From Adenanthera pavonina (lineage: Eukaryota; Streptophyta; Magnoliopsida; Fabales; Fabaceae), in contig JAIVEN010000001.1 in the NCBI GenBank assembly GCA_026686845.1, positions 39,548,001 through 39,612,000 of the forward strand: a stretch of 64,000 nucleotides of DNA. Reading direction: 5' to 3'. Each line of letters opens with the position of its first letter. Position 1 is the first letter of the stretch. A model generated the notes under the pieces. It saw only the letters and a list, made by a program, of their open reading frames with translations. It was not told the origin of the DNA and made no database searches. Of this stretch, positions 56,170 through 64,000 are shown in pieces. Both the position numbers and the translations under genes were made by a program.

Positions 56170-57590
56170 ATGTCTCCCCCCTTTGAAAGTCACCTTGTCC
56201 TCAAGGTGAAAATTTGGAAATTGGGCAGTCAGAAAGTCATAATCCTCCCAAGTTGCTTCTTCAAGTGGACGGTCTTTCCAAAAACCAATAATAATTCAAG
56301 AGAAAGATCAGTGAGTAAGAAATGATTAAGGACACGTTCTGGTTGCAGTAGGTATTCCCAGTCATCCGAAATGGGTAAAGGAGCCGAAGTAGATGGTGGT
56401 GGAGCACCATGAGCAGGACGCAACAAGGAAACATAGAAAATGGAACGAATTCAAGCATCAGATGGTAATTCCAGCTCATAAGAGATAGCACCAACCTTCC
56501 TTAAAGTTTTGTAGAGCCCAAAGAATTGTGGCAAGAGCTTCTCAAAACACTGTTTGGAGAGCAATTTCTGCCTAAAAGGATGAATATGCAATAACACATA
56601 ATCTCATATAGCAAAGGAAATTTCCCTCTGCTTATGGTCTTGTTGGGCCTTAATGCAGGCTTGAGCTTTGGAGAGATTATCCTTCAACAATTTCATCATA
56701 GCATCTCTTGTCAATAATTGATCTTCCAATTCTGCATTATGAGTTTCACCTTTCACAAAAGGATGCAAGAGAGGAGGATCTCTACCATAGACAATTTTGA
56801 AAGGTGTAGTGCCCATGGAAACGTGGAAACCAATGTTATAAGAGTACTCAGCCCAGCATAAGAAGGAGCTCCATTTCTTAGGTTGTTCATGAACAAAACT
56901 ACGTAGATAGGCCTCCAAACATCTGTTGACAACTTCCGTTTAGCCATCCATTTGAGGGTGGTAAGAAGTGCTCATCTGCAACTTTGTTTGGCTAAGACGG
57001 AACAACTCTTGTCAAAAAGTACTCAAAAAGATTGAATCTGGATCTGAAGTAATGGAGAGGGGCATGACATGAAGACGAATCACATCTTTGTAGAAAATTC
57101 CAGCCACTGTTTTAGCTGTGTAAGGATGAGAAAGAGAAAAAAAGTGACTATACTTGCTCACGCGATCAACAACTATAAGTATAGTGTCAACTCCTTGAGA
57201 CTTTGGAAGGCCAACTACAAAATCAATGGAGATATCCTCCCAAACTCGTTTTGGACTGGCAATGGCTGCAACAACCCTGCTGAAGCAAGAGTTTCATACT
57301 TGTTCTGTTGACAAGTCAAGCATTGCTGCACATGAAGCTTGACATCCTTCTTCATGTGAGGCTAGTAAAATTTATCAGCAAGTCACTTCAAGGTCTTCAA
57401 ATAGCCTCCATGACCACCTGTAGGTGTCTCATGTGCTTCTTGTAGAAAAGTAGCATGCAAATTAGTAGTAGAGGGAATCACCAATTTGCCTTTATAGAAG
57501 AGTTCGTTGACTGTCCATTGAAAATTTGGCTTGGCATCATGTTGCTGGTCTGAAATGATGCTTTGAGTGTAGGGATCCTGAAGCAATGTT
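56170..57590 (-). pseudogene. Chromovirus integrase and chromodomain
   Basis: Minus-strand pol 3' half. Integrase starts with the zinc-finger half HETPTGGHGGYLKTLK (57430-57385) and a CLTCQQNK block, then a decayed core. The C-terminal part 56918-56604 is open (WAEYSYNIGFHVSMGTTPF, VYGRDPPLL). After a frameshift, PLPISDDWEYLLQPERVL and a decayed LELLLVF..RPLEEATWEDYDF sequence form a chromodomain at 56430-56210. In chromoviruses that domain targets insertion to modified chromatin. Wording and short LTR suggest the Reina clade. Stops and frameshifts are numerous. The end abuts the PPT and 3' LTR. Confidence 0.8.
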
Positions 57591-58228
57591 CCAGCAACTC
57601 AGCAAAGTCCAAAGGCACAGGTATAATTAAATTAAAGAAATCAGCTTGCTGTGGTTTACGAGAGAGTGCATCTGCTGCCACATTTTCTTTGCCTACCTTG
57701 TATAATTTTGTAAAATCAAAAGACAACAACTTCAAGATAAGTTGTTGCTAAGAATTAGTGGAAATTCGCTGCTCCAAAAGATGCTTCAAACTAATATGGT
57801 CAATCTTAACATAAAAATGATGACTAATTAAATAATGTTTCCATTTCTTGACAGCAAGCACAAGAGCCAATAACTCACGATCATAAGCTAATTTATAGCA
57901 GTTAGAAGGAGAAAAACCTTTACTGAAATATGCAATAGGATCATCCTATTGCATGATGAAAGCTCTAACTCCTTCCATGGAAGCATCACACTCAACAATG
58001 AATGGTTAAGAAAATTTTGGCAACTTGAGAACTAGCATTGTTGTCAAGGCTTCTTTAAGCTTCAGAAAAGCAGAGTCAGCTTGCTCATTCCAGCAAAAAG
58101 CATTTTTTTTTTTGTGAGATCAATGAGAGGCTTGGCAATGGCCCTATAATTCTGCACAAATCTTCTATAATAACTCTTTAATATTTGTTGGAGAAGGCCA
58201 CTAGTTCGCAGAATCAATCTTGTCAGGA
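57591..58228 (-). pseudogene. Chromovirus RNase H (decayed)
   Basis: Between RT and integrase on the minus strand; fragments such as FTKLYKVGKENVAADALSRK (57700-57650) mark the RNase H end, a standard gypsy landmark. Upstream the frame is broken by several stops. This is the most decayed domain of the element. Confidence 0.7.
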
Positions 58229-58900
58229 TCAACTGCCACACTTGCTTAAAATACTATATGTCCCAAAAAAATCACTTCTTGTTGGGCAAATTGAGCATTT
58301 CTTGGCATGAGCAAAGAAAACATTAGTGCACAGCAGAGTAAATACCAACTCCAAGTGGAATTTATGAAGATGCAGAGAGGGACTATACATCAGGATATCA
58401 TCGAAGAAAACAAGTACAAAACGCCTTAAATGAGGACGGAAGAGATCATTCATTACCGTTTGGAAAGTTGATGGGGCGTTAGTGAGACCGAAAGGGACCA
58501 CGGTGAACATATGGTGACCTAAATGTGCCCAGAAAGCTATTTTATGAATATCTTCAGGTTGAACTTGAATTTAGTGATACCCCGAGTGAAGATCAATCTT
58601 CGAGAAATAAGCGACGCCATTGAGTTCATCAAGCAATTTGTCAACATTTGGAATTGGATATTTATCGGGCATTGTGATATGATTAAGTTCCCTATAGTTA
58701 ATACACATCCTCCATGAGCCATCTTTCTTCTTGACTAGCAAAATAGGACTCACAAAAGGACTCGTTCTAGGCCTCATAAAGCTTTTACACAGCAAATCCA
58801 CAACCTGCCTCTGAATTTCATCCTTTGAGCAATGGGGATACCTATAAGGCCGCATTTGGATGAAGAGTAATAGCATGAAAGCAAGAGTAGAGGGGTGGCA
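58229..58900 (-). pseudogene. Chromovirus reverse transcriptase
   Basis: Minus strand. The open parts 58876-58571 and 58510-58229 carry the RT blocks SPILLVKKKDGSWRMCINYRE, KYPIPNVDKLLDEL, FSKIDLHSGYH, VPFGLTNAPSTFQ and the active site VFFDDILMYS (intact FFDD). RT copies the element RNA. The two ORFs are separated by a single stop after SGYH. This is the best preserved domain and supports the Ty3/gypsy chromovirus call together with the chromodomain. Confidence 0.85.
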
Positions 58901-59815
58901 CTACAGTAGGCTTAACAAACACGTCATAAAAATGTTGTAAAAGACCATCAATATTAGTGAGCTACTCGCTAAAATTTTCGTTATTCACTTCCTGCTTAGC
59001 TGGAGCATTAAGCTCAACCTTAGGGGTGGATGCTTATATCTTTGCCCATTAACCTAGAAAATCATGAATTTTTGTTGGCAATTTGCTTGTACCATATTCA
59101 ATGAAGCTAACCATTGAATCCCAAAAACCATGTCTACACAAGCAAGAGCAAATGGGAAAAAATCACCCACAATCTTTAAAACCTGAACTTGCACTTGAAG
59201 CTGTCTACACACCTTAGTATAGCATATTAAAGACTCGTCCCCAATCTACACTCCAAATGATGAAGTAGACTGAGTGGGTAGATTTAATTCAAAAACCAAT
59301 GATGTAGCCATGAAATTATGAGTCAAATTACTATCTACTAATATAACAACATCCTAGTATAGCATTGCACGATTAGTGTTGACCCATGCGAAAATATCAA
59401 GGGAATCTCCTTCAAGGTACATGGCAGCTATATCAACCTTCTTCTCTTCAGGTGTTTGATAATACTTCTCAGCTTTCAAAATCCATCCTTTAAGGTCACC
59501 TCCATCAAATTTGGGAAATTTGATTTTGGTGTGAGGACGTTTGGATGGATTTTTTAGCCACTAAGGCAGATCAAAATCATCTTCATCATCGAAATTCCAC
59601 AATGTCCCTTTGCCTTGGTCATGGTTGCTCTGGCTCACTTCGAGTTGTGGATTGTTGCTAGAAGCAACCTTAATAGCAGCAATATCACTATTAAAATTGT
59701 TTGATTGGGTAGCCATCTCTGAAATCTGCTGAATCAAAGTTTCAGGCAAAAGTGGCGGTTGGTTCTGTGGCTTTGACTGTGCAGAAAGGCGTGTAGTCAC
59801 CATCATTCAACCAGG
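58901..59815 (-). pseudogene. Chromovirus gag start fused to protease by deletion
   Basis: Minus strand. The open frame 59806-59561 is the gag N-terminus (MVTTRLSAQSK, acidic end). The following WILKAEKYYQTPEEKK and MYLEGDSLDIFAW are capsid wording. Gag then runs directly into a retropepsin-like region with LVDSNLTHNF, where the catalytic DSG has become DSN. The gag C-terminal half with its zinc knuckle is missing, an internal deletion of a few hundred base pairs. Stops follow. 58900-59050 is a degraded protease-RT linker. Confidence 0.65.
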
Positions 59816-59829
59816 CTCTGAGACTAAAT
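59816..59829 (-). promoter_or_regulatory. Chromovirus primer binding site, decayed
   Basis: The minus strand reads TAGTCTCAGAGCCTGG next to the 5' LTR end CTATCA, a mutated tRNA-Met site (normal TGGTATCAGAGC). Confidence 0.6.
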
Positions 59830-60207
59830 TGATAGATGGCTTAGGAGAAAAATAAAGGTATGACAGAAATTAAATCTACTTGACTTAAATTTAGCAAGAA
59901 TCTTACTTAAGGAAAGCTAATAACCACTAGAGAATCTCCGGAAAGTAAATGAATTATGATTATAACTCAAGATGCCCTCTACATGTTGACATACAAATTA
60001 TTTATAAGCAGAATAATTATCTAGACTCCCTAAAATATCTGAACCACTAAAAATTTGACTCTGGTAATGGGCGCACCAAACCTGATCATGCTGAATAAAA
60101 TAATAAAAATATCTAAATAGAATGCTAATTGACTCCATGCTCCTAAACTGAAACACACTAACAATTGTTGAAAGTACTTACAAATCAAGAAAAACAGACA
60201 TAGAATA
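59830..60207 (-). mobile_element. Chromovirus 5' LTR, truncated by copia insertion
   Basis: Aligns with the 3' LTR 51036-51420 from the shared edge TGATAGATGG. Similarity ends near 60200 where the copia LTR begins. The missing 5' part of this LTR should lie beyond the right window edge if the copia element is complete. Confidence 0.75.
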
Positions 60208-60387
60208 TGTGAGATAGACCGATAAATATAGGTATATATTAGAGATATTTTCTCCTAATTTGTAGTGATAGAATCATAGAAGTTATTATTTGATTTTATT
60301 TCCTTGTATAGTTGATCCTCTCTGCCCTGTATATATACACGATGAGATGAATGGAATGATTATGGATTTTTGATGCACATTACCACA
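60208..60387 (+). mobile_element. Ty1/copia 5' LTR, about 180 bp
   Basis: Starts TGTGAGATAGACC and ends CACATTACCACA just before the primer binding site. It contains a TATATATACACG stretch near 60331 that could be the TATA box. The preceding pentamer GAATA (60203-60207) would be the target duplication. The 3' LTR lies outside the window. Confidence 0.65.
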
Positions 60388-60399
60388 TGGTATCAGAGT
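60388..60399 (+). promoter_or_regulatory. Copia primer binding site (tRNA-Met)
   Basis: TGGTATCAGAGT, matching 11 of 12 bases of the initiator-tRNA complement, directly after the LTR. Confidence 0.8.
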
Positions 60400-60473
60400 C
60401 GGTCGAATCTGACCTACAAAATTCATCCAGTTCCAATCGAGAGTCTGAGTCGGGTAGTCCACGAACCTCATCT

Positions 60474-61435
60474 ATGGGTTCCGACGCCGATAAGACCTCA
60501 AAATCGAACCCAAGCAATGGCGGAGCTCCCCTCGAGTCGAGCACTGCTGTTGAAGGGTTTAGCATTCTGATCGTGACTGAACAATTCAGTGAGAGTAATT
60601 ATTGCGAGTGGGCTCAAGCCATCAGACTCGCTGTTGCATGCCGAGGAAAACTGGGTTATCTTACCGGTGATTCCAAGATACCAGACGTATCATATTTGAA
60701 GGGTACAATGAAGTGGGAGACTGAAAATTCCCTGGTGGTGTCATGGTTGACTAACGCGATGGCCCTACAGATTCGACGCTCATTTATGTTCTTACCTACT
60801 ACTCAAGCAATCTGGGATGCTATGAAGGAGTCATATTCTAATGGTGAAGATGCTTCTCGGTTGTACGATCTGAAGACAAGAAGTTGGCAAATTAAACAGG
60901 GAGAAAGAGAATTAACAGAGTACTAGTTGGAGTTAGTGGCTGTTTGGCAAAAAATAGACCTCAACACTGATGATGAATAGGCATGTTCAAATGATGTAGC
61001 ACGCTACAAAAAACATGTTGAGGATGAAAAGGTATTTCAATTCTTGGCTAGTCTTCACCAATCACTTGATGATGTTCGAAGTAGAATATTGGCCCATTCT
61101 CCACTACCTCCCACATGTGATGCCTTTGCAGAAGTTCGTTGTGAGGCTACACGTGGCAAGGTGATGTTAGTTGAACCTGTTACACTCTCTTCTACATCTG
61201 AATCCTCTGCTCTGGTAAGCAAGAACTCCACTCAGGGACAAGGGGGGCCTAAAGGGAAATTATTTTGTGAGCATTGCAAGAAAACTGGTCACTCCAAAGA
61301 CACTTGTTGGGACCTTCATGGAAAGCCTCCTAATTGGCAACCACGCAAGGGGAAGTCCCATGGATATCAAGCTACACCAGAAAATCAAGGAAAATCTGAT
61401 CCTATGCCAATGGTTGATAAATAGTTAAATAAACT
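60474..61435 (+). pseudogene. Copia gag
   Basis: Capsid-like polyprotein start. I prefer the ATG at 60474; the upstream in-frame ATG at 60387 overlaps the primer binding site. Landmarks are the copia N-terminal WAQAIRLAVACRGKLGYL and DSKIPD, a WLTNAMALQIRRSFMFLPTTQAIWDAMKESYS-type region, DLKTRSWQIKQGERELTEY, then stops at 60924-60926 and 60976-60978. The second half (61044-61424) holds the zinc knuckle CEHCKKTGHSKDTC (about 61270-61310) that binds element RNA. The stops look like single substitutions. The fold order is normal for a plant copia gag. Confidence 0.85.
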
Positions 61436-62140
61436 CCTGGAGATGCTCAGTGCTCTACAGAATTCTGGGCAAACTTCTCAATCTCATCTAACTGCCTTAA
61501 TTGCTAAGCGAGGCACTTCACATTATGCTCTCAATGCTCAATCCACTAAATTTAGGTGGATTGTTGACTCCGAGGCTTCAGATCATATGACTGCTGACTC
61601 AACACTATTTACCTCTTATTTTCCATGTACATGTGAATTGGCTAAACATCATTGTTTTTCCTTTCCACGCTTTGATTACAAAGTTTCTCAACCTTTTGCT
61701 ATCATTCATAGTGATTTATGGGGTCCTTCACGTGTCCCAAACCGAACTCACACTAAGTGGTTTATTCCATTTATTGATGACCATATGTGCCTATGTTGGG
61801 TTTACTTGCTCAAAGATAAATCTGATGTGACCTCCACCTTCATTGAATTTTATACCATGATTCTCAACCAATTTCACACCTCCATACAAATTCTCCAAAC
61901 AGATAATGGCACTGACTATCTAAATAAATCAATGAGTGATTTTCTTAAAGCACATGGCATTGCTCATAAAACCTCATGTTAATAGCCCACAATAAAACAG
62001 GATTGCCAAGCAGAAAAACAAACATTTACTTGAAGTTGCCCGTGCCATTATGTTCACAACAAATGTGCCCAAATTCTTCTGGGAGGATGCTTTCCTTACT
62101 GCAACTATCTCATTAATTACATGCCTAGTCGTGTACTCTC
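61436..62140 (+). pseudogene. Copia protease and integrase core, internally deleted and catalytically mutated
   Basis: Protease is marked by FRWIVDSEASDHMT near 61555-61595: the catalytic DSG is changed to DSE. Shortly after TSYFPC the sequence jumps to CELAKHH and IHSDLWGP (first integrase Asp, about 61705), so the end of the protease and the pre-integrase zinc finger are deleted. The second Asp is in LQTDNGTDY (61900). The third, usually in an AERKN context near 62015, is replaced by Lys (IAKQKN) and lies after a stop and frameshift. Integrase would join cDNA to the genome; three lesions show it cannot. Long open part: 61443-61982. Confidence 0.8.
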
Positions 62141-64000
62141 ATTCACTACCCCTCTTGATCGACTCCGCGAATTTCATTCCCTTAACCATCTTGAGACCAC
62201 TCTCCCACTAAGAGTGTTTGCGTGCTCTACTTTTGTTCATCAGTCTTCTTCCTCCAAACTTGAGCCCGAGGCTATCAAGTATGTATTTCTTGGTTATTCT
62301 TCCTCTCAAAAGGCGTACAAATGCTTTGATCCCTCTTCCAAGCGTTTATTTGTTAGTCGGGATGTTACATTCTCTGAAACAGAACCTTTTTATCCTCCTT
62401 CAATTCAGGGGGAGAGTTGGAGTGAATTTCAGTCAGCTCTTAGGTATTCTCCCATTCAAACTCCTGTTCGTGTCCTCACTTCTATGCCAGAAGCACAAGA
62501 AAGTGAAAACTCAGGGGGAGACAAAAATACTGTTGTACAGGGAAAAAAGATCAAAGTTTATGCACGGAAGAGGAAGCGTGGAAATAAGTCCCTTATGCCT
62601 AAGGCAATACCAGAATCAAAACCGGTGGCAAATTCTGCAGAGGAAGATAAAGGTGACAGATGTTACTGATGCGAATTCCGATACAAGGGAAGGTCTAGAT
62701 GAGTCAGGTAATGATCTAGATCTACCAATTGCTCTCAAAAAACAGCCACGATCTTGCACATTACATCCAATTCAGAAGTATATGTCTTATGAGGCATTAT
62801 CACCTAGTTATCGAGCCTTTGTTACAAATCTAGAAGAGATTGGCATTCCCAACAATATCCAAGAGGCCCTTGAAATATCAGAATGGAGAAACGCTGTAAT
62901 GGAGGAAATGAAGGCTTTGAAAAAGAATGAAACATGGGAGGTTATAGAAAGGCCCAGAGGCAAGAAACTTGTGAGCTTCAAATGGGTGTTTACCCCGAAG
63001 TGTAAGGCTGATGGAGCCCTTGACAAGCTAAAAGCACGATTGGTTGCAAGAGGGTTCACATAAACTTATGGCTTAGACTACCAGGAAACATTTGCACGAG
63101 TGGCAAAACTAAATGCTATCAGAGTTCTGCTATCTATGGTAGTCAACCTTGAATGGCCACTACATCAGTTAGACGTCAAAAATGCATTCTTGAATGGAGA
63201 GATAAAAGAAGTCTTCATGACCCTACCTCCTAGATTTGACAGAGGCAGAGGTAAGCAAGTGTACAAGTTGAGGAAGTCACTGTATGGGTTGAAATAATCA
63301 TACAGAGTATGGTTCGATAGGTTCTCACAAGTTTTGAAGTCAGAAGGCTACATGCAGGGACTATCAGATCACACAATGTTTGTCAAAATGGAGGAAGGAA
63401 AGAGGTGCATTCTCATTGTATATGTTGATGATATAATTCTCACTAGAGATCACAGTGAAGAGATAGTAAGAATTAAAACTATTTTGGGGAGAGAATTTGA
63501 AGTCAAGGACCTTGGAAACCTGAAGTACTTTCTTGGGATGGAAGTTGCAAGGTCAAAACAAGGTATCTATGTGTCTCAAAGGAAGTATGTACTCGATCTC
63601 CTAAGAGAACCGGCATGTTGGGTTGTAGACCTGCCGAAACTCCTATTGTAGTTCTAAAGAAGAAGAAGAAGAAGGAACTCAAGAAGGATGATCAAGAAGA
63701 ATTAGGTGAAGAAGACAACCTTAATGAAGAGGATGAAGAAGAAGAAGAGGAAAGTGAAACAGATGAGGCCACTGATAGAGAAAGATATCAAAGACTTGTC
63801 GGGAGATTAATTTATCTCTCTCATACGAGACCTGATATAGCATTTGCAGTAAGTGTAGCCAACCAATACATGAGTAAACCTAAGAAGAAACATATGGAAG
63901 TAGCATACAGGATTTTAAGATGCCTAAAGGGTACTCCTGGGAGGGGCTTGTTCTTTCAAAAACAAGATCAAAGAACCATAGAGGTTTACACTGATGCAGA
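62141..64000 (+). pseudogene. Copia integrase tail, reverse transcriptase and RNase H start
   Basis: The integrase C-terminus includes YVFLGYSSSQKAYKCFDPSS and LFVSRDVTF (62280-62370). A variable linker precedes the RT, which has WEVIERPRGKKLVSFKWVF, LKARLVARGFT, LHQLDVKNAFLNGEI, YKLRKSLYGLK and the intact active site IVYVDDIIL (YVDD at 63421-63432). A stop replaces Gln at 63061 and again at 63295. Then come LKYFLGMEVARSKQGIYVSQRKYVLDLL, an unusual Lys/Glu-rich stretch (63655-63770), LVGRLIYLSHTRPDIAFAVSV, and the first RNase H Asp (EVYTDA) at the window edge. Frameshifts near 62640 and 63610 exist. Confidence 0.85.

Noticed and set aside
1..64000. tRNA or rRNA genes
   Set aside because: The only tRNA-related signals are primer binding sites of retroelements and viruses; no cloverleaf or rRNA core sequence was recognised.

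Overview
The window is nuclear DNA of a flowering plant, probably a eudicot. It carries plant-specific retroelement lineages (Ty3/gypsy Tat/Ogre, Athila and a chromodomain element, plus Ty1/copia), an L1-type LINE, PIF/Harbinger and hAT-like DNA elements, and endogenous plant pararetroviruses (Caulimoviridae). I found no convincing host gene, tRNA, rRNA or CRISPR array. Essentially every coding stretch is a decayed mobile-element or viral pseudogene, so the useful annotation is the nesting order and the junctions.

Region 1-36960 is a set of elements inserted inside one another. The outer layer is a PIF/Harbinger locus. Its Myb/SANT gene is duplicated as a huge imperfect palindrome: the left arm is 1330-1475 plus 3992-6150, the right arm 6260-8475. 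Its transposase is split into an N-terminal part (8800-9162) and a C-terminal part (36405-36960). Two long LTRs of one unclassified family sit in the left arm (1-1329 and 1476-3991). The transposase is interrupted by an inverted dimer of an endogenous pararetrovirus (EPRV-1). Its minus arm is 32963-33780 continued at 9163-11075; its plus arm is 33800-36400. The minus arm is itself interrupted by a 21.9-kb composite retrotransposon block (11076-32957) flanked by the same 5 bp (CCCTT on the minus strand). That block holds a Tat/Ogre 3' LTR and a 3' UTR with tandem-repeat arrays, the latter cut by a solo LTR with TATAT duplications. It also holds an integrase remnant, an Athila 5' LTR and gag fused to Tat pol, and a second Tat pol copy in inverse orientation.

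Region 37000-43310 holds two more pararetroviral loci (EPRV-3 and EPRV-2), again as inverted repeats, plus AT-rich dispersed repeats. A 5'-truncated L1 LINE follows at 43560-44890, then AT-rich DNA with a 1.65-kb foldback element (46148-47800), a pyrimidine-rich tract near 48100 and two MITE-like elements (49361-49752 and 49949-50331).

Region 51036-60207 is a minus-strand chromovirus (Reina-like) with both LTRs. Its 3' LTR is interrupted by a complete 4667-bp Tat/Ogre solo LTR with ATAGG duplications. Its 5' LTR is interrupted at 60208 by a plus-strand Ty1/copia element that runs off the window.

The main unexpected theme is inverted duplication: three pararetroviral loci, the Harbinger Myb gene, a Tat pol pair and a foldback element are all arranged as large inverted repeats. 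All comparisons were made by eye; boundaries are good to a few bases where a target-site duplication is quoted and to tens of bases elsewhere.
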